Below are positions 53,522-62,180 of a stretch of 64,000 bases of DNA, piece by piece (within the stretch, counting starts at the first letter, position 1; every line of letters starts with the position of its first letter). The notes beneath the pieces are model-generated. The model did not search any database. It had not been told where the DNA came from and saw nothing but the letters and a program-made list of their open reading frames with translations. This DNA is from Flavobacteriaceae bacterium D16 (GTDB taxonomy: Bacteria; Bacteroidota; Bacteroidia; Flavobacteriales; Flavobacteriaceae), in contig JAJTJC010000035.1 of assembly GCA_021295155.1 (NCBI GenBank), forward strand, positions 744,001-808,000, given 5' to 3'. The translations under genes were made by a program, and so were the position numbers.

Positions 53522-56041
53522 ATGACTATGAAAAGATTACTCCATTGGAAAAACTTGGTTTTCCTGTTGTTCGCCGGTCTGCTTTTTGTTGCCTGTGAAA
53601 AAGAGGAAACAGGAAACAACGAAGCCGAAACCACAAGCAACATTGTTGAAACAGCTCAGGCTACTGATGCGCTTTCCAGCCTGGTAGAAGCCCTCATTGC
53701 GGCAGACACTCAGGAAGATTCAGACCTTATTGGCACCCTGAGCAGTGAAGGTCCTTTCACGGTTTTTGCCCCCACCAATGATGCCTTTGTAGCACTATTG
53801 GATCAGTTGGAAGATTATGACAGCCTCGAAGATTTTGATGATGAAGACGATCTGGAGATCCTGGAAACCATCCTAAAATACCATGTTGTAGCAGGTGTTG
53901 CGGTTCGTGCAGCAGACCTGACTGATGGTCAGGAGATTGGAACTGTATTGGGAGAGTCCGTAACCATAAGCCTGGATGGTGGCGTGTTTGTTCAGGACGC
54001 TACAGAAACACCAGCACAGGTTATTATCCCTGATGTTGAAGCAAGTAACGGAATAGTGCATGTGGTAGATAAAGTATTGTTGCCTCAGGTTATCATTGAT
54101 GCCCTCAACGATGACGACGATGATGAAGCGGAGCCCGGAACACTGGTAGAGCTGGTTGTTGAAACTGAAGCCCTTTCCGTATTGGAAGAGGCTGTGATCA
54201 AGGCTGGATTGGTGGACACCCTTAATGGTGAAGGACCATTTACTGTCTTTGCCCCAACAAATGATGCTTTTGTTGCTTTACTGGATATTCTGGGAGAGGA
54301 TTATAATAGTTTAGACGATTTTGATACAGAAGCAGAATTGATGCTGCTTACTGATATCCTTTTATATCACGTTGTTCCTGCCCAGGTACTGGCTGCGGAA
54401 CTTGAAGCAGGGACGGTTGCAACGGCACTTGCAGATAATAGTATAGAAATAATTGCTTCTGAAGAAGCCTTTGTAATAGGTGATGCTTCCGGAGTAAATG
54501 CCAAGATTACAGCTACAGATTTCCTGGCCTCCAATGGAGTGGCTCATACCATAGACAAGGTATTGCTTCCACAAGCAGCGATTGATTTTGTTGCTTCAAT
54601 GAACCTGAAAACAATCGTGGAGCTTGCCGTAGGAACAGACGATTTAAGCCTGTTGGTAGAAGCTTTGCAACAAGCCGATGCAGGCCTTGTAGAAACCCTT
54701 GGCAGTGAAGGTCCCTTTACCGTATTTGCGCCCACAAACGACGCTTTTGTAGCTGTACTTGATCTGTTAGGAGACGATTTTAATTCTCTTGCTGATTTTG
54801 ATACAGAGGAAGAAATAGCCATCCTGGTGGATATCCTGACCTATCACGTAGTTTCAGGTACTGCCGCCTTCTCCACTGATTTAAGTGACGGGCAGGAAAT
54901 CCCTACCGTACAAGGAGAGTCCGTTGGTATCAATCTTAAAGACAATACGGTTCACGTAGTTGATGCTACGGGTACCAACGCTACTGTGGTGATTCCTGAC
55001 CTGGAAGCGAGTAATGGTGTGGTTCATGTGATTAACAAGGTGTTACTGCCACAATCTGCTTTGGATGCTATCGCGGCACTTTCCCTGAAAACCATTGTGG
55101 AAATTGCGGTAGAAACAGATGATTTGAGTCTTCTTGTTTCTGCTTTGCAACAAGCTGATGCCGGTCTGGTAGAAGCGCTTAGCGGTGAAGGTCCGTTTAC
55201 GGTTTTTGCTCCTACAAATGATGCCTTTGCAGCTTTACTGGCTGCCCTGGGGAATGAGTATCATAGCTTAGCTGATTTTGATACCCAGGAAGAAAAAGAC
55301 TTGCTGGTAAAAGTATTGACCTACCACGTTGTAGCAGGTACTGCAGCTTTTTCTACAGACCTAAGTGACGGACAAAGCATTCCAACACTGCAAGGTGAAA
55401 ATGTTGGGATCAACCTCAAGAATGGTACCGTACATATTGAAGATGCCACTGACACAAACGCTACTGTTGTGATTCCAGATGTGGAAGCCAGTAATGGTGT
55501 AGTACACGTAATAAACAAGGTATTATTGCCACAGGAGGTTCTCGATATACTGAATCCTCCGGTTCCCAACATTGTAGAATTAGCGCAATCTGTAGATGAC
55601 CTGAGTCTTTTAGTTGAAGCTCTTGTAACAGCAGACGCCGGTCTTGTAGAAGTATTGAGCGGAGAAGGTCCCTTTACTGTATTTGCCCCTACCAACAGCG
55701 CTTTCGCAGCCTTGCTTAACGCCTTAGGTGACGATTACCATAGCCTGGCTGATTTCGATACTCCAGCAGAAAAAGAATTGCTGGCTAAGGTGCTTACCTA
55801 TCATGTAGTTGCCGGTGTAGCTGCTGCTTCCACAGACTTGTCAGACCATCAGGAATTGCCTACCGTTCAGGGTGAGTCGCTGTTTGCTATACTTAACCAT
55901 GGCGTACAAATACGTGACAAAACCGGTGTAGACGCTAACGTTATTGGTGCTGATAACACAGCTAGCAACGGAATTGTACACATCGTTGATAAAGTGCTTA
56001 TCCCTCAGGAAATAATTGACGCTCTTACTGACGATCATTAA
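53522..56041 (+). CDS. Large fasciclin (FAS1) lipoprotein, five domains
   Basis: An 839-residue lipoprotein with lipobox LFVAC (residues 22-26), then EKEETGNNEAE. Five FAS1 domains lie near residues 39-189, 207-350, 364-510, 523-672 and 683-830. Each carries EGPFTVFAPTNDAF (or S for D) and a closing SNG-HV-KVL-PQ block. Domains 3 and 4 are nearly the same, sharing AAFSTDLSDGQ, VGINLK and NATVVIPD, which points to recent internal duplication. ATGACTATG gives two possible starts two codons apart. Its acidic, repeated form suits a surface adhesin or matrix protein. Confidence 0.94.
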   Translation: MTMKRLLHWKNLVFLLFAGLLFVACEKEETGNNEAETTSNIVETAQATDALSSLVEALIAADTQEDSDLIGTLSSEGPFTVFAPTNDAFVALLDQLEDYDSLEDFDDEDDLEILETILKYHVVAGVAVRAADLTDGQEIGTVLGESVTISLDGGVFVQDATETPAQVIIPDVEASNGIVHVVDKVLLPQVIIDALNDDDDDEAEPGTLVELVVETEALSVLEEAVIKAGLVDTLNGEGPFTVFAPTNDAFVALLDILGEDYNSLDDFDTEAELMLLTDILLYHVVPAQVLAAELEAGTVATALADNSIEIIASEEAFVIGDASGVNAKITATDFLASNGVAHTIDKVLLPQAAIDFVASMNLKTIVELAVGTDDLSLLVEALQQADAGLVETLGSEGPFTVFAPTNDAFVAVLDLLGDDFNSLADFDTEEEIAILVDILTYHVVSGTAAFSTDLSDGQEIPTVQGESVGINLKDNTVHVVDATGTNATVVIPDLEASNGVVHVINKVLLPQSALDAIAALSLKTIVEIAVETDDLSLLVSALQQADAGLVEALSGEGPFTVFAPTNDAFAALLAALGNEYHSLADFDTQEEKDLLVKVLTYHVVAGTAAFSTDLSDGQSIPTLQGENVGINLKNGTVHIEDATDTNATVVIPDVEASNGVVHVINKVLLPQEVLDILNPPVPNIVELAQSVDDLSLLVEALVTADAGLVEVLSGEGPFTVFAPTNSAFAALLNALGDDYHSLADFDTPAEKELLAKVLTYHVVAGVAAASTDLSDHQELPTVQGESLFAILNHGVQIRDKTGVDANVIGADNTASNGIVHIVDKVLIPQEIIDALTDDH

Positions 56042-56073
56042 GAGCACTCGTTATTTTTGAATTGCGAATGTAT

Positions 56074-56108
56074 AAAAAGTCCCGCTGCGATAATCAGAGG
56101 GACTTTTT
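56074..56108 (+). terminator. Terminator after FAS1 gene 3
   Basis: AAAAAGTCCC - 15-base loop - GGGACTTTTT: a perfect 10-bp stem with T-run, 33 bases after the stop. Confidence 0.85.
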
Positions 56109-56171
56109 ATTTCCTGTCACATCAGGATCAAATCATTTAGCATACAAAAAAAAGTACTTGACAACTAAAGT

Positions 56172-56202
56172 TTTGGTGTGGGGTAGACAATGTTCATATT
56201 TG
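56172..56202 (+). promoter_or_regulatory. Promoter-like pair for a short RNA
   Basis: TTTG (56172-56175), 19 bases, then CATATTTG (56195-56202), which has one mismatch to TAnnTTTG. The spacing equals that of the rpsA promoter. Confidence 0.4.
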
Positions 56203-56208
56203 AAGTGT

Positions 56209-56276
56209 AGAAACTTACTGAACTAAACCTACTTACCGCTAAAAAACCCCGCTTTATCAGCAGGGTTTTTTTTGTT
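56209..56276 (+). ncRNA. Candidate small RNA of about 70 nt
   Basis: A promoter-like pair ends at 56202 and a hairpin terminator follows at 56241-56275, with no ATG or open frame between them. If transcribed, the product is a short RNA ending in the hairpin. The alternative is that the hairpin only ends yidC transcription from the other side. Confidence 0.3.
56241..56275. terminator. Bidirectional hairpin terminator
   Basis: AAAAAACCCCGC - TTTATCA - GCAGGGTTTTTTTT, with one internal mismatch. A- and T-runs on both sides allow use by yidC (minus strand, stop 143 bases away) and by a plus-strand transcript. Confidence 0.8.
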
Positions 56277-56417
56277 GTGTCCTTTCCATCTCATCCAACT
56301 ATGCATTCGCTTCAAGAAGTTCTATAACTCGAACTCTAGTATTCGCGGGAAGTCTTCGAAGCGTCCTTCGGCAGACTCTCCTTTTATTTCTAGGTATTTT
56401 TCGCTTCGCTGTACGAT

Positions 56418-58265
56418 TTACCTTTTCTTTTTTTGCTCTTCTGCCTGCTCCATCATTTCACGCATTTTACGCTGGAACCGGTTTTCTTTCTTAGGCTGCT
56501 TCTTCTTCTCTTCTATCTGGGCATGGATTTTATCCTGATCCAGAATGAAGTTTTTGATGGCGAGCATAATAAAGATGGTAATCAGGTTGGAGACAAAATA
56601 GTACAAACTCAAACCACTGGCGTAATTGTTAAAGAAGAATAACATAAGCAGTGGGGAGATGTACATAATCACCTTCATATTGGGCATTCCCGGTTGCGTT
56701 TGCATATTCTGTCCGGTAGTCATCATCATATAGAAGAAGATAGCCACGGAGGCCAGAATAGGGAAAAGACTCACATGATCCCCGTAAAAAGGGATGGTGA
56801 ATGGAAGTTCCAGTATAGTATCATAAGAAGATAAATCCTCTGCCCATAAAAATGACTTTTGCCTCAATGCAAAAGACGTTGGGAAAAACATGAAAAGCGC
56901 ATAAAATATAGGCAACTGCAATAAAGCAGGGACACAGCCACTCATAGGACTCACCCCGGCCTTATTGTACAATTTCATGGTCGCCTGCTGCCTCTTCATG
57001 GCGTTGTCCTTGTACTTCTCGTTTAACTCGGTTATTTCTGGTTTCAGGACCTTCATTTTGGCCTGAGACAAATAGGATTTATAGGTTACCGGAGACATCA
57101 GCAGTCGAACCAGAATCGTCATCACCACGATGGCTATACCAAAGGGAAGGAAGGAACTTAAAAACTCATAGAAAGGAGTAAAGACCTGTCGGTTTATCCA
57201 TCCAAATATTCCCCAGCCAAAGGGTATGGAATCTACCAATCCCAGCTCCTTATAATTTTTTAACACCTTAACGTCAGTCGGACCGTAGTACCAGTATAAT
57301 GAACTGGCGAGCTCCCCAGCCATAAGGGGCAGGGTAGTTTCAGTAGTATATTCCTTAGTGAAGCGTGTTTCTTTACTTTCCTCCTCAACCAGGTTACGGG
57401 AAGCCAGCGATGCGGAATCAAACGGTGTTTCAGTAGCGAGTATAGAGCTAAAGAAATGCTGGCGGTAAGACAACCATTTTACCTGCTCTTCAATTTCATC
57501 ATCGTCGCTGCTTTCTGACAACTTACTGATCTTTCCTTCCTCATGGTTATAGGTAAGCCGGGTGTAGCGGTTTTCATACTGAACACTTTTGTTATGCCGC
57601 ATTCCCCGCATCTGCCATTTCAGCTTAACCGGTTGGGTCCCATTAATCACACTGCTTAAACCCTGGGATCTGATGCTGAAATCTACCAGGTAGTCATCTG
57701 GTTTAATCTCATAGCGGTACTCCAGAAATTGGTTTTCGGACACCTTAGCTTTCATGGAAAGGACCTGGTTCTCTCCATTTTTGCTAAGCTCAGGTTCAAA
57801 AAATAAGGAATTGGATTGCATTACCCGGTTGTCAGTAGTGCTGAAACTCAGGTTAAAATCTGCATTGCCATCCTTAACCAGGTATACTGGAACAGAATCG
57901 TAGGTAACAAACTGTTTCATCCGGGCTTCTGTAATCTGCCCTCCCTGATTACTCACCTCCAGATAGAGGTAGTCATTTTCTAAAGTGGTAACTCCCTGGC
58001 GTGCTGGTGTGAACTGAAAATCTCCTATTGAATTCTGATAATCTGCAAGTGCTACGGAATCCTGCAGGTTGACGGCCGGTTGTTCAAGTACTGTAGTATT
58101 CTCCTGTTTTTCAGGTGCCTCTTCTTTTTCTACCAGTTCCTGTTGTGCCTGTTGTGCTTCCAACTCCTCAGGAGTTGGCTGGTTCAGGTAAAACCAAAAA
58201 ATTAAAATGACAAAAATCAGTACAAAACCGATAATTGACTTGACATCCAGTTTCTTTTCTTCCAT
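56418..58265 (-). CDS. yidC: Membrane protein insertase YidC
   Basis: A 615-residue insertase that places inner-membrane proteins with or without SecYEG. The N-terminal anchor (IIGFVLIFVILIFWFYL) is followed by the FLNQPTPEE-type start, a large periplasmic beta domain (residues about 60-350) and five core helices from about residue 355 (FLPFGIAIVVMTILVRLLMSP, the conserved Arg being in LVRLL, and ALLQLPIFYALFMFFP). The Lys/Arg-rich C-terminus (KKQPKKENRFQRKMREM) probably contacts the ribosome. pyrG lies 106 bases upstream on the same strand. Confidence 0.96.
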   Translation of the reverse strand: MEEKKLDVKSIIGFVLIFVILIFWFYLNQPTPEELEAQQAQQELVEKEEAPEKQENTTVLEQPAVNLQDSVALADYQNSIGDFQFTPARQGVTTLENDYLYLEVSNQGGQITEARMKQFVTYDSVPVYLVKDGNADFNLSFSTTDNRVMQSNSLFFEPELSKNGENQVLSMKAKVSENQFLEYRYEIKPDDYLVDFSIRSQGLSSVINGTQPVKLKWQMRGMRHNKSVQYENRYTRLTYNHEEGKISKLSESSDDDEIEEQVKWLSYRQHFFSSILATETPFDSASLASRNLVEEESKETRFTKEYTTETTLPLMAGELASSLYWYYGPTDVKVLKNYKELGLVDSIPFGWGIFGWINRQVFTPFYEFLSSFLPFGIAIVVMTILVRLLMSPVTYKSYLSQAKMKVLKPEITELNEKYKDNAMKRQQATMKLYNKAGVSPMSGCVPALLQLPIFYALFMFFPTSFALRQKSFLWAEDLSSYDTILELPFTIPFYGDHVSLFPILASVAIFFYMMMTTGQNMQTQPGMPNMKVIMYISPLLMLFFFNNYASGLSLYYFVSNLITIFIMLAIKNFILDQDKIHAQIEEKKKQPKKENRFQRKMREMMEQAEEQKKKR

Positions 58266-58347
58266 GGAGCTTTAATCTACTTCTTTAGCGCAATGCAGTT
58301 TCCTGCCACATTATATTTAAGGGCCCTTATTTTCTTGATTTGGTTTG

Positions 58348-58355
58348 CAAATATA
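58348..58355 (-). promoter_or_regulatory. -7 box for yidC
   Basis: Minus-strand TATATTTG, an exact match to TAnnTTTG, lies 82 bases before the yidC ATG in the gap after pyrG. Confidence 0.45.
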
Positions 58356-58371
58356 GGCCCAAATGTGCAGT

Positions 58372-60045
<1,674 letters not shown>

Positions 60046-60058
60046 TTACGGCAAAAAA

Positions 60059-60334
60059 TCAGTCGGACTGGGACTGAAAATCTTCACGCAACTGACGCAA
60101 TAAACCCTCCAGACCATTTTCTTTTATTTCCAATACTTCACGAAGATTATGACCCAGCTTGCCCTGTGGAAAACCCTTTCGCTGGAACCATATTAAATAA
60201 GCCAGGGGAAGCTCACTCAAATAACTTCCCTTGTATTTACCAAAAGGCATTTTATACCGGGCAAGCTTTAACAGATGTTGCTTGTTGAATGAAGGTTCCA
60301 CACCTAAAGCTAAATAATTATCTTTATTTGGCAC
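60059..60334 (-). CDS. DUF3820 family protein
   Basis: A 91-residue protein with the DUF3820 signature MPFGKYKGSYLSELPLAYLIWF followed by KGFPQGKLG and LREVLEIKENGLEGL. Some members are annotated as quorum-sensing-regulated virulence factors, but the function is unproven. Starts at the ATG (60334) or at a GTG (60301) that leaves more room for the divergent promoter are both possible. It lies 49 bases upstream of pyrG on the same strand. Confidence 0.8.
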   Translation of the reverse strand: MPNKDNYLALGVEPSFNKQHLLKLARYKMPFGKYKGSYLSELPLAYLIWFQRKGFPQGKLGHNLREVLEIKENGLEGLLRQLREDFQSQSD

Positions 60335-60348
60335 TAATTGCGAACGAT

Positions 60349-61221
60349 ATGAAACGAAGACAATTTATAGGGACTTCCACGGCAGCAGGTTTGGGAATGC
60401 TGGCCATACAGCAGACATATGGACATCTAACTAAGCCTGAACTACCCATTTCTAAAAGGAAAGGGAATATAAACCACAGTGTTTGCTATTGGTGCTATAA
60501 CAGTATTCCCCTGGATACTTTTTTGGAGCATTTGAAATCACTGGAAATAGGAGCCATTGACCTGGTTGGCCCTGATGACTGGCCTTTGTTGCAAAAACAC
60601 AATATACATGCTTCTATGTGCTGGGGAGCTGAGCTGGGGCTTACTGAAGGCTGGAATGACACCAAAAATCATCCTGCATTGATTAAAAACTATACGGATA
60701 TGATACCGAAGGTTGCCGATGCCGGCTATACTAACCTCATTTGTTTCAGTGGCAATCGCAATGGGCTATCCGATGAGGAAGGCCTCCGGAATTGTAAAGA
60801 TGGGCTGGAACAGGTTTTACCACTTGCAGAACGATTCGGGGTGGTTCTGCATATGGAATTGTTGAATTCCAAGGTAGACCATAAAGATCATATGTGCGAC
60901 CACAGCAGCTGGGGAGTAGATTTATGCCGAAGCCTGGGAACGGATAACTTTAAACTCCTGTACGACATCTACCACATGCAGATTATGGAAGGTGATGTTA
61001 TTCGTACCATCAGGGAGTACCACGAATACATCGGACATTATCATACCGGGGGTAATCCGGGACGGCACGAAATTGACGAAACCCAGGAGCTTTATTACCC
61101 GGCTATTATGAAAGCTATCCTTGAAACAGGTTTTAAAGGGCATGTGGCACAGGAATTCATTCCCTCATGGGAAGATAAAATCGCTGCTCTCGAGCAGGGC
61201 GTGAATATTTGTGATGTTTAA
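60349..61221 (+). CDS. Tat-exported TIM-barrel hydroxypyruvate isomerase-like protein
   Basis: A 290-residue protein of the sugar-phosphate isomerase/epimerase superfamily. The start is at 60349, where a twin-arginine signal begins (MKRRQFIGTSTAAGLGMLA). Metal-binding residues are in HMELLNS (near residue 167), YDIYHMQIMEG (near 206), GHYHTGGNPGRHEID (near 227) and AQEFIPSW (near 265), the set expected for hydroxypyruvate isomerase-type enzymes. Tat export implies a folded, cofactor-bearing periplasmic enzyme; the substrate is unknown. Its stop faces the DUF922 stop 36 bases away. Confidence 0.88.
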   Translation: MKRRQFIGTSTAAGLGMLAIQQTYGHLTKPELPISKRKGNINHSVCYWCYNSIPLDTFLEHLKSLEIGAIDLVGPDDWPLLQKHNIHASMCWGAELGLTEGWNDTKNHPALIKNYTDMIPKVADAGYTNLICFSGNRNGLSDEEGLRNCKDGLEQVLPLAERFGVVLHMELLNSKVDHKDHMCDHSSWGVDLCRSLGTDNFKLLYDIYHMQIMEGDVIRTIREYHEYIGHYHTGGNPGRHEIDETQELYYPAIMKAILETGFKGHVAQEFIPSWEDKIAALEQGVNICDV

Positions 61222-61257
61222 TGGTAAGCTTTTCTCAGGATTATGAGTAAAGAAGCT

Positions 61258-61788
61258 TCAATAGCCCAGTGCCTCTTTGATAGCCGCATTCCATGCTTTT
61301 TGCTGGGCCACATTCCTGGAAAAATCCGTTTCCCGGTCGTATTGACTCTGAAAATCGGCCAGTTCCCGGTTAATTTGCTCATAAATTACCCTTACTTCTG
61401 CTTTGATATTGCTGGTAAACCGGGTATCTGTAAGTTGCTGCCTCATTTTCCGGGCAAACATTTCAGCTATATCAAAATGTAGTTGTTCGTGGCTGAGGAT
61501 TACAGCATTGCAAATATCAGCTTTGTACCAGGATTTCTGCGGATAGAAGTAGGTCCTTACGGTAAAATCCACTTCCATCTTCCCGTTGGTCTCCGTAGAA
61601 GAAAAATAATAACTTATTCCACTTGCAGTTGTAGCTGCGACGCTGCCGGAAGAAGGTGGGGCTCCCTTAAAATCATCCCAACTTAATCTATATTCGGGAC
61701 TCCATAAAATTGCCTCTTCCTCTTGTGCGTGTACGGCAGAAGCAGTTAGCAAGGAAAAAAAAAGGAGCAGGTATTTTATAGTTGCCAA
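61258..61788 (-). CDS. DUF922 family exported putative metalloprotease
   Basis: A 176-residue protein with a signal peptide (YLLLFFSLLTASAVHA, cleaved before QEEE). It carries the DUF922 features LSWDDFKGAPP near residue 35 and an HExxH motif, ILSHEQLHFDIAEMFAR, near residue 97, which suggests a zinc-dependent protease. No substrate is known. Its start overlaps the OsmC gene by 13 bases. Confidence 0.82.
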   Translation of the reverse strand: MATIKYLLLFFSLLTASAVHAQEEEAILWSPEYRLSWDDFKGAPPSSGSVAATTASGISYYFSSTETNGKMEVDFTVRTYFYPQKSWYKADICNAVILSHEQLHFDIAEMFARKMRQQLTDTRFTSNIKAEVRVIYEQINRELADFQSQYDRETDFSRNVAQQKAWNAAIKEALGY

Positions 61789-62180
61789 TGGTACTGGATT
61801 GCCGTTTCTATGTCAGGATGAATACTTTGCATTACGGGACAACTGTTTCCCACCCGCTCCAACAAATCCTGGTCATCTTTACTAATAGCGGCCGGCAAAT
61901 AAAGCTGAATATCAATCCCTGATATCCTTCTGGGGTTTGCCGCCATATGCTTGGTAATATCTGCATAGGCGCCCTTAAGTTGCAGTTCCATGGAACGCGC
62001 CTTAACCCCCATGACGGTAAGCATACAACTTGCCAGGGCTGTCGCCACTGTATCTGTCGGAGAGAAGGCCTCTCCCTTTCCATTATTATCTATAGGAGCG
62101 TCGGTTATAAATTCATTCCCCGAGCGCAGGTGCTGGCACTGGGTACGTAATTCACCGAGGTAGGTTACTTTAGAGGTCAT
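61776..62180 (-). CDS. OsmC family protein
   Basis: A 134-residue OsmC/Ohr-type protein. The two redox cysteines are in the ALASCMLTVMG stretch (near residue 52) and NSCPVMQSI (near residue 114), typical of peroxiredoxin-like organic hydroperoxide reductases. FSPTDTVATALASC is the family signature. It is probably cytoplasmic and removes organic hydroperoxides. It overlaps the upstream gene by 11 bases and the downstream gene by 13, so all three are coupled. Confidence 0.88.
   Translation of the reverse strand: MTSKVTYLGELRTQCQHLRSGNEFITDAPIDNNGKGEAFSPTDTVATALASCMLTVMGVKARSMELQLKGAYADITKHMAANPRRISGIDIQLYLPAAISKDDQDLLERVGNSCPVMQSIHPDIETAIQYHWQL

Larger units (their letters stand above)
56042..56417. 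other. 376-bp region between the FAS1 gene 3 and yidC stops
   Basis: Contains two hairpin terminators (56074-56108 and 56241-56275) with a promoter-like pair between them and no open frame in that stretch. The last 140 bases (56278-56417) show nothing I can identify. Confidence 0.6.

Noticed and set aside
50216-56041. Regularly repeated DNA in the FAS1 cluster that could suggest a CRISPR array
   Set aside because: The repeats are about 450 bases long, in frame and coding (FAS1 domains); no short direct repeats with unique spacers.
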